Assembly (NCBI GenBank): GCA_029243845.1
Contig: JAQWRF010000302.1
Span: forward strand, 1-11,157
Origin: Planctomycetota bacterium
GTDB taxonomy: Bacteria; Planctomycetota; UBA1135
Direction of reading: 5' to 3'
Length of the DNA stretch: 11,157 nt
How positions within the stretch are numbered: the stretch's first letter is position 1; each line of letters opens with the position of its first letter. The notes under the pieces are model-generated. The model did not search any database. It was not told where the DNA came from and worked only from the letters and a program-made list of their open reading frames with translations. This document shows, in pieces, positions 6,287 through 11,157 of this stretch. The translations under genes were made by a program, and so were the position numbers.

Positions 6287-7951
6287 ATGTCCACTAATAC
6301 ACAGCAAGATTCTTCGTCCGTAGTGAGCTTCCAGGTTCACCCCGATTCATACAAGCATTGGCAACTAAAAGTCGATGGTGACATTGCGCGCTTATCAATG
6401 GACGTCGACCCCGATGGCGGCATTCGTCCTGGGTATGAGCTGAAGCTAAATTCTTATGACCTTGGTGTCGATATCGAATTGGCCGACGCCGTACAGCGTA
6501 TTCGCTTTGAACACCCGCAAGTGCGCTGTATCATTTTTGATAGCGCTAGCGAAAAAGTGTTCTGCGCCGGGGCTAATATTACGATGTTGCGTTCGAGTAC
6601 CCATAACTGGAAAGTAAATTTCTGTAAATTTACCAATGAAACTCGTTTATACCTCGAAGACGCTTCCGAGTTCTCAGGGATTAAATCGCTTGCTGCATGT
6701 GCCGGAGCTACGGCTGGTGGCGGTTACGAATTAGCTTTAGCTTGCGATGAAATTTTGCTAGTAGATGATTCGAACTCTACGGTTTCTCTTCCTGAAGTTC
6801 CGTTGCTTGCTGTGTTGCCTGGCACCGGTGGATTAACTCGTGTTGTTGATAAGCGCATGGTGCGTCGCGATCGTGCGGATGTTTTCTCTTCGCTCGCCGA
6901 GGGCATGAAGGGTAAGAAAGCCATCGACTGGAATCTAATCGATGCCACGGCTCCATTGTCACAGTTTGCTGCTAAAACCACTGAGATGGCCCGTAATCTA
7001 GCTGATAGCGTCGATGACAAGTCCGATCGCGTCGGCGTAGAATTGAAAGCCATCGAGCCTCAATCTAGCGCAGGCTCACTGAAATATTCTATGGTTGAAT
7101 TCACTTACAACGAAACAACGCGTTGTGGTGTATTGACATTGGAGTTACCTGATTCGGCCGGAACAGATGATGTTGGCGAAATATTCGCACAGGGCAGCGA
7201 GTGGTGGATGTTCAAAATGTTTCGCGAACTCGATGATGCTCTGGTGCAAATGCGCGTCAACATGAAAGGTATCAACGTTGTAAGCGTACGTGTTGTCGGC
7301 GATGTTCAGGTTGCTCTAGACGCCGATCATCTTTTAATGGCTAACCAAAAGCATTGGTTCTGTGACGAAGTTCAGTTGTTTATCAAGCGCGTGTTAAAGC
7401 GATACGATATGACTGCTAAATCGTTCTTCGCGCTTGCCGACAAAGGTACTGCTTTTGCCGGTACTTGGTTAGAGCTAGCCCTTGGTGCCGACCGTTTTTA
7501 CGTGCTTGACGATGCTGACGTTACCGTGAACCTCGGAGTGTCGATGGCTAACGGTGGGCCGTATTTAATGGGCAATGGGTTGACTCGTCTCGAAACACGA
7601 TTCTTAGGCGACCCTGAATTGGCAGAGACCGTCTTGAATGCCCAGGGCATTGTCGCGGCAGCAGATGCCGACGCACTCGGCCTTTCAACCGAATCACTGG
7701 ATGAAATTGACTGGGAAGATGAGATTCGCCTCTACCTTGAAGAGCGCGCATCATATAGCCCAGATGCACTTACCGGCATGGAAGCCAACCTGCGCTATGC
7801 GGGTCCAGAAACACTAGAAACAAAAATATTTGGACGCCTCACTGCATGGCAAAACTGGATCTTCCAGCGCCCTAATGCAGTGGGTGAAACGGGCGCACTG
7901 CAGTGTTACGGTACTCCTAGCCGTCCTCAGTTTGACTATAACCGAACATAA
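6287..7951 (+). CDS. boxC: BoxC, 2,3-epoxybenzoyl-CoA dihydrolase (ring-opening lyase)
   Basis: BoxC opens the epoxidised, non-aromatic ring of 2,3-epoxybenzoyl-CoA hydrolytically, giving 3,4-dehydroadipyl-CoA semialdehyde and formate in the cytoplasm. The protein has 554 residues, the usual BoxC length, and consists of two crotonase-like halves. The N-terminal half has the strongly BoxC-like stretch LKLNSYDLGVDIEL (52-65), VFCAGAN (91-97) and TAGGGYELALACDEI (142-156) for the CoA-thioester oxyanion hole, and SLPEVPLLAVLPGTGGLTRV (167-186). The second half (about 330-500) is more divergent. I chose ATG 6287, preceded by AGGCGA at a suitable distance; the frame reaches an ATG at 6218, but that lies inside the operator and upstream of the candidate promoter. 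boxB follows after 3 nt, so the two form an operon, divergent from their regulator. Confidence 0.95.
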   Translation: MSTNTQQDSSSVVSFQVHPDSYKHWQLKVDGDIARLSMDVDPDGGIRPGYELKLNSYDLGVDIELADAVQRIRFEHPQVRCIIFDSASEKVFCAGANITMLRSSTHNWKVNFCKFTNETRLYLEDASEFSGIKSLAACAGATAGGGYELALACDEILLVDDSNSTVSLPEVPLLAVLPGTGGLTRVVDKRMVRRDRADVFSSLAEGMKGKKAIDWNLIDATAPLSQFAAKTTEMARNLADSVDDKSDRVGVELKAIEPQSSAGSLKYSMVEFTYNETTRCGVLTLELPDSAGTDDVGEIFAQGSEWWMFKMFRELDDALVQMRVNMKGINVVSVRVVGDVQVALDADHLLMANQKHWFCDEVQLFIKRVLKRYDMTAKSFFALADKGTAFAGTWLELALGADRFYVLDDADVTVNLGVSMANGGPYLMGNGLTRLETRFLGDPELAETVLNAQGIVAAADADALGLSTESLDEIDWEDEIRLYLEERASYSPDALTGMEANLRYAGPETLETKIFGRLTAWQNWIFQRPNAVGETGALQCYGTPSRPQFDYNRT

Positions 7952-7954
7952 ATC

Positions 7955-9370
7955 ATGGCAACAATCGATTACGAATCAAAAATCCCGAACAACGTTGATC
8001 TCGCTTCTGACAAGCGCTTGCAGCGTGCTCTTGAAAAGTGGCAGCCGGACTATCTTGATTGGTGGAAGCAAATGGGGCCCACCGATTTCGCAGAGAAAGA
8101 TATTTATCTACGCACAGCAGTGTCGGTTGAGTCTGATGGCTGGGCGCACTTTGGTCACGTAAAAATGCCGGACTACCGTTGGGGTATTTTTCTAGAGCCG
8201 CATGCCGCCGACCGTAAAGTTTCGTTCGGCGATCACGCCGGCGTGGATGCTTGGCAAGAAGTGCCCGGAGAATTCCGCACCGACTTGCGGCGCATTATTG
8301 TTACCCAAGCCGACACTGAGCCGGCTTCCGTTGAACAGCAACGCTTGCTAGGCCATACTGCGCCGTCGCTTTACGATATGCGCAATCTATTTCAGGTGAA
8401 CGTGGAGGAGGGCCGGCACCTATGGGCGATGGTTTACTTGCTACACAGGTACTTCGGCAAAGATGGTCGCAACGAGGCAGATGAATTATTGGAGCGTCGC
8501 TCTGGCAACGAAGACCGCCCACGTATTTTGGGTACCTTTAATGAACCGATTACGACTTGGCTCGACTTCTTCATGTTCGCGATGTTCACGGACCGGGACG
8601 GTAAATTCCAGCTATTGGCATTAGCCGAATCAGGCTTTGATCCTTTAGCGCGAACGTGTAAATTTATGTTAACGGAAGAAGCGCACCACTTGTTTGTGGG
8701 GCAGACGGGTATTGGGCGAGTGATTATGCGCACGTGCGAAGTTATGAACGCTTATCCAGATGCTGATGTTACTGAGCATGGGGTTGTGCCACTCGAGATG
8801 ATCCAAAGGTACATCAATTTTTGGGTTAGTTCATCTACCGACTTGTACGGTGGAGAAGTGTCGTCGAATGCAGCAAACTTTTTTGCGGCTGGGCTAAAAG
8901 GTCGCTGTTACGAAGGAAAGAGGTACACCGAGCATACTGCGATGCAAGAATCTTATGTGATCGAAAAACTCGTTGACGGCAAGATTGTTAAAGAAGAAGT
9001 GCCTTTACGTAATGCACTCAATGAAGTGTTGCGCACGGATTACCTCGATGACAATCAGAAAGGCGTTGATTATTGGAATCGCATTCTGACTAAGGCAAAC
9101 ATAGATTTTGAGTTCTGTCTACCTCATCGTCGTTTTAACCGTGCGATAGGTATCTATGCTAATAATCGTTTTGACACGCAAGGAAATCCTTTAACGGAGG
9201 CCGAGTTCGTCGCTAACCAAGACAAGTGGTTACCTAAGGATGAAGATCGTCAGTACGTTTCGTCGTTGATGGTGTCGGTTACCGAGCCAGGAAAGTATGC
9301 CGGCTGGATTGCTCCACCGTCGAAAGACTTGAATGGCCAGGCGGCAGATTTCGATTACGTACGTTTGTAA
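7955..9370 (+). CDS. boxB: BoxB, benzoyl-CoA 2,3-epoxidase oxygenase component
   Basis: BoxB is a di-iron monooxygenase that uses O2 and electrons from the reductase BoxA to epoxidise the ring of benzoyl-CoA, producing the BoxC substrate. The 471 residues match the family. Two ExxH iron-ligand motifs are visible: Glu152/His155 in NVEEGRHLWAM (149-159) and Glu242/His245 in TEEAHHLFVGQTG (240-252). Asp213 in FTDRDG is a candidate further ligand, at the same +2 offset from the Azoarcus evansii numbering as I recall it. Conserved stretches such as EPITTWLDFFMFAMFTDRDG (197-216) confirm the assignment. It starts 3 nt after the boxC stop with no Shine-Dalgarno, which suggests translational coupling. 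The usual boxA gene is absent on both sides here, so electrons must come from a BoxA encoded elsewhere or another reductase. Confidence 0.96.
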   Translation: MATIDYESKIPNNVDLASDKRLQRALEKWQPDYLDWWKQMGPTDFAEKDIYLRTAVSVESDGWAHFGHVKMPDYRWGIFLEPHAADRKVSFGDHAGVDAWQEVPGEFRTDLRRIIVTQADTEPASVEQQRLLGHTAPSLYDMRNLFQVNVEEGRHLWAMVYLLHRYFGKDGRNEADELLERRSGNEDRPRILGTFNEPITTWLDFFMFAMFTDRDGKFQLLALAESGFDPLARTCKFMLTEEAHHLFVGQTGIGRVIMRTCEVMNAYPDADVTEHGVVPLEMIQRYINFWVSSSTDLYGGEVSSNAANFFAAGLKGRCYEGKRYTEHTAMQESYVIEKLVDGKIVKEEVPLRNALNEVLRTDYLDDNQKGVDYWNRILTKANIDFEFCLPHRRFNRAIGIYANNRFDTQGNPLTEAEFVANQDKWLPKDEDRQYVSSLMVSVTEPGKYAGWIAPPSKDLNGQAADFDYVRL

Positions 9371-9379
9371 TGCGTATAG

Positions 9380-9401
9380 GTTGTTACTGGAAGGTGACAA
9401 C
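9380..9401. terminator. Hairpin between convergent boxB and FG-GAP gene, possible terminator
   Basis: GTTGTTAC (9380-9387) pairs with GTGACAAC (9394-9401) as an 8-bp stem with one G-U pair and a 6-nt loop, starting 9 nt after the boxB stop. No T-run follows on either strand, so efficient intrinsic termination is doubtful. It overlaps the stop codon and last codons of the opposing gene. Confidence 0.3.
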
Positions 9402-11157
9402 TAGAACCGGAGTCAGCGCCGACTCGAAGAAGTCCCAGTCGTACGCCTGGAAATATGCAGTTACGCCACTCAGTGAAGCTGGCACGTTAATCGGCGCAGA
9501 GGTGAAGTTGCCAATCAAGTCAGATTGATCACCTGGACTGCCAATAGGCTTTGCATTGCGTAAGTTCAAATCCCAATTGCCATCTGGCGCACTATTTGAG
9601 GCACTGCCACTAGGTGTTGCCGCAGAACCATAAATGTAAACTGGACTATTAGGCAGGCCCCATTTCGTTCGAACTTGTATTTGGGCGCCCGCTTGGTTGC
9701 CATCAACAAACATTGTTACTCCTGGGTCGACAACATTACCGCCGTCGATAGTCGACGAGCGAATGAAGCCACTGCGGTCTTCAACTACTTGAAAAACGAG
9801 TAACTGTCCATCGGCAATTGTGTCAGGGATAGTGTATGTGTATTGCGCTTGGACGCCAGGGTTACCAGTGATGGCTAAAAGTTGAACATTACCGCTAATA
9901 TCTAGGTTATATCCTTCGTTAGAGACAGAAGATCCTGCTTGACTACCCATGTACCAGTAAAGGTTGCCTCCGCCGCCCTGAGATAGGTTGGTGGCATTTA
10001 GATTCATATCGGTTTCCCATTCGTAATTACCTACAACTTCTAGCTCTATAGCGCCGATGTCTTCTTCAGGCGGAGAATAAATATAAACGCGGCCTGTCCC
10101 GTTGTTCGTGCCAATGGCACCCACTAAAATTTCTGATTTAGTCGATTGGTTAATGTCACCTGCAGTCGCAACAGCACGGCCTAATAGTTGTCCGCTTGAA
10201 CCACTCGCAGAGTAGAGAACCGTTTGGTTGAGACTAGACATATCATAAACAGCGAAGCGGCCGTTGTCGTTGCCAGCTTCGGGGGCGCCGACAACTAAAT
10301 CATAGGAGTTGTTGAAGTTTGCGTCATCCGTGATGGCAAGACTGTAGCCGAATTTTTCGCCGTTGTTGCTGCCATCCAGCGCTTGACCGGTCAACTGTGA
10401 GCCCTCCCAAGCAAAAACGGTTCCGGTCCCTGTGTTAGGAGCAGAAGCAATGAAGTCGGCGGTGCCGTCTCCGGTAATGTCGCTACCCGCTGCAACTGCG
10501 AAGCCGAGGTTGGCATCTGCTGTCGGTGATGCGTTTGCTAGAGTAGTCGATGAATGAGTTAATGCGGTATACAATACGGCTGCACCGCAATTGTTAATGT
10601 CGGCGAATGGCGCGCCAATCAACAATCCTTCGTCACCATTAATGTCGGCATAACACATGGCAAAGCCGAACATCTCGCCAGAGTTTGGGACACCATATTG
10701 AGGATTGGTGCCTGTTTCGTCAGCACCCAAATTACTGACGTCGAAGAATCTAATACTACCATCTAGTGGTTGGCCAACGAGAGGCTCTCCATCTCCAAGT
10801 GAACCTACTGCTAAATCGAGGTCACCGTCACCGTCGTTGTCTAGGGCTGCCACGCTGACGCCAAGCATTGCACCGGCATTGTCGCCCGCAAGTTCCTGCC
10901 ACAAGTAAAGTTCTGAAGTGCTTGGGTCGAAGGCGTAAATATTAACAACACCAGAAAACATTCCGTTGTTGGTATTCGAGAAAGGAGATGAGGCTGCGAT
11001 TTTAAGCAAACCGTCACCATCGTGCTCGCCGAGCACGCAAATACTGTAACCCATCTGCTGCCCGATGCTGCTGCCGCTGACACTAGCGATAATACTATCG
11101 TTTTTGCCGCTGATAATACTCAGCTCACCAGCACGGCGTAGGTACGAGCTCGATTGC
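9384..11157 (-). CDS. FG-GAP (integrin-alpha-like) beta-propeller protein, 5' end beyond window
   Basis: The frame is open to the right edge: 34 codons precede the first in-window Met (11054) and read as propeller sequence (SGSSIGQQMGYS), so that Met is internal. At least 590 residues are present. Counting from Met 11054, about six FG-GAP units span residues 1-330, each with a G..FG(Y/F)A-type strand, an Asp-rich loop and a following VGAP-like strand. Calcium-binding loops are clear: DNDGDGDLD (72-80), DINGD (137-141) and DITGDGTAD (192-200). A Gly/Asn-rich, probably beta-sandwich C-terminal region (about 335-556) follows and ends in a Phe-Gln; I do not recognise it. Such proteins are exported and used for adhesion or surface binding, but no signal peptide is visible because the N-terminus is outside. 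It is convergent with boxB and has no evident link to the box pathway. Confidence 0.85.
   Translation of the reverse strand, partial: QSSSYLRRAGELSIISGKNDSIIASVSGSSIGQQMGYSICVLGEHDGDGLLKIAASSPFSNTNNGMFSGVVNIYAFDPSTSELYLWQELAGDNAGAMLGVSVAALDNDGDGDLDLAVGSLGDGEPLVGQPLDGSIRFFDVSNLGADETGTNPQYGVPNSGEMFGFAMCYADINGDEGLLIGAPFADINNCGAAVLYTALTHSSTTLANASPTADANLGFAVAAGSDITGDGTADFIASAPNTGTGTVFAWEGSQLTGQALDGSNNGEKFGYSLAITDDANFNNSYDLVVGAPEAGNDNGRFAVYDMSSLNQTVLYSASGSSGQLLGRAVATAGDINQSTKSEILVGAIGTNNGTGRVYIYSPPEEDIGAIELEVVGNYEWETDMNLNATNLSQGGGGNLYWYMGSQAGSSVSNEGYNLDISGNVQLLAITGNPGVQAQYTYTIPDTIADGQLLVFQVVEDRSGFIRSSTIDGGNVVDPGVTMFVDGNQAGAQIQVRTKWGLPNSPVYIYGSAATPSGSASNSAPDGNWDLNLRNAKPIGSPGDQSDLIGNFTSAPINVPASLSGVTAYFQAYDWDFFESALTPVLVVTFQ

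Noticed and set aside
7548..7769. Minus-strand frame inside boxC
   Set aside because: It lies wholly within the well-supported boxC gene and shows no protein family signature.
11052..11054. ATG at 11054 as the start of the FG-GAP gene
   Set aside because: The same frame stays open to the window edge and encodes further propeller sequence, so this Met is internal.

Overview
The window looks like part of a bacterial chromosome, most likely a proteobacterium and probably a marine gammaproteobacterium. That placement is inferred from the gene families and the moderate base composition (roughly half G+C) and has low certainty. It is almost fully coding, with no RNA genes, insertion sequences, CRISPR arrays or prophage genes seen.

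Left arm (1-4149, minus strand): a tight cluster transcribed right to left. It holds an S41 C-terminal processing protease, tsaD (tRNA t6A synthesis), larB (first step of nickel-pincer cofactor synthesis) and an unrecognised exported HEAT-like protein that runs off the left edge. Stop/start overlaps (ATGA, TAATG) and one 19-nt gap indicate one operon.

Centre (4183-5437, plus strand): queD and folE overlap by 4 nt and catalyse consecutive steps from GTP towards queuosine precursors; folE also feeds folate. QueD has Tyr where the family normally has its first zinc-binding His. A small single-pass membrane protein of unknown function follows. It ends in a CTAG that also holds the stop codon of the convergent boxR.

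Right arm (5434-9370): a benzoyl-CoA catabolism module. boxR (XRE helix-turn-helix fused to a shikimate-kinase-like domain) is on the minus strand, divergent from boxC and boxB on the plus strand. The enzymes are the ring-opening lyase and the di-iron epoxidase of the aerobic box pathway. BoxA (reductase), BoxD and benzoate-CoA ligase are not in the window. The boxR-boxC gap carries an inverted repeat AATGCA-N6-TGCATT that fills the spacer of the boxR promoter and touches a candidate boxC -35, a layout for joint control by a benzoyl-CoA-responsive repressor.

Right edge (9384-11157, minus strand): a large FG-GAP beta-propeller protein, convergent with boxB and open at the window end.

A recurring feature is very short or absent 5' leaders. 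The -10 boxes of boxR and the protease each end exactly 6 nt before the ATG, queD has a near-consensus promoter only a few nt before its ATG, and Shine-Dalgarno sequences are scarce. No wholly new system is evident. The best leads are the box regulatory region, the leaderless architecture, the altered QueD metal site and the isolated larB.
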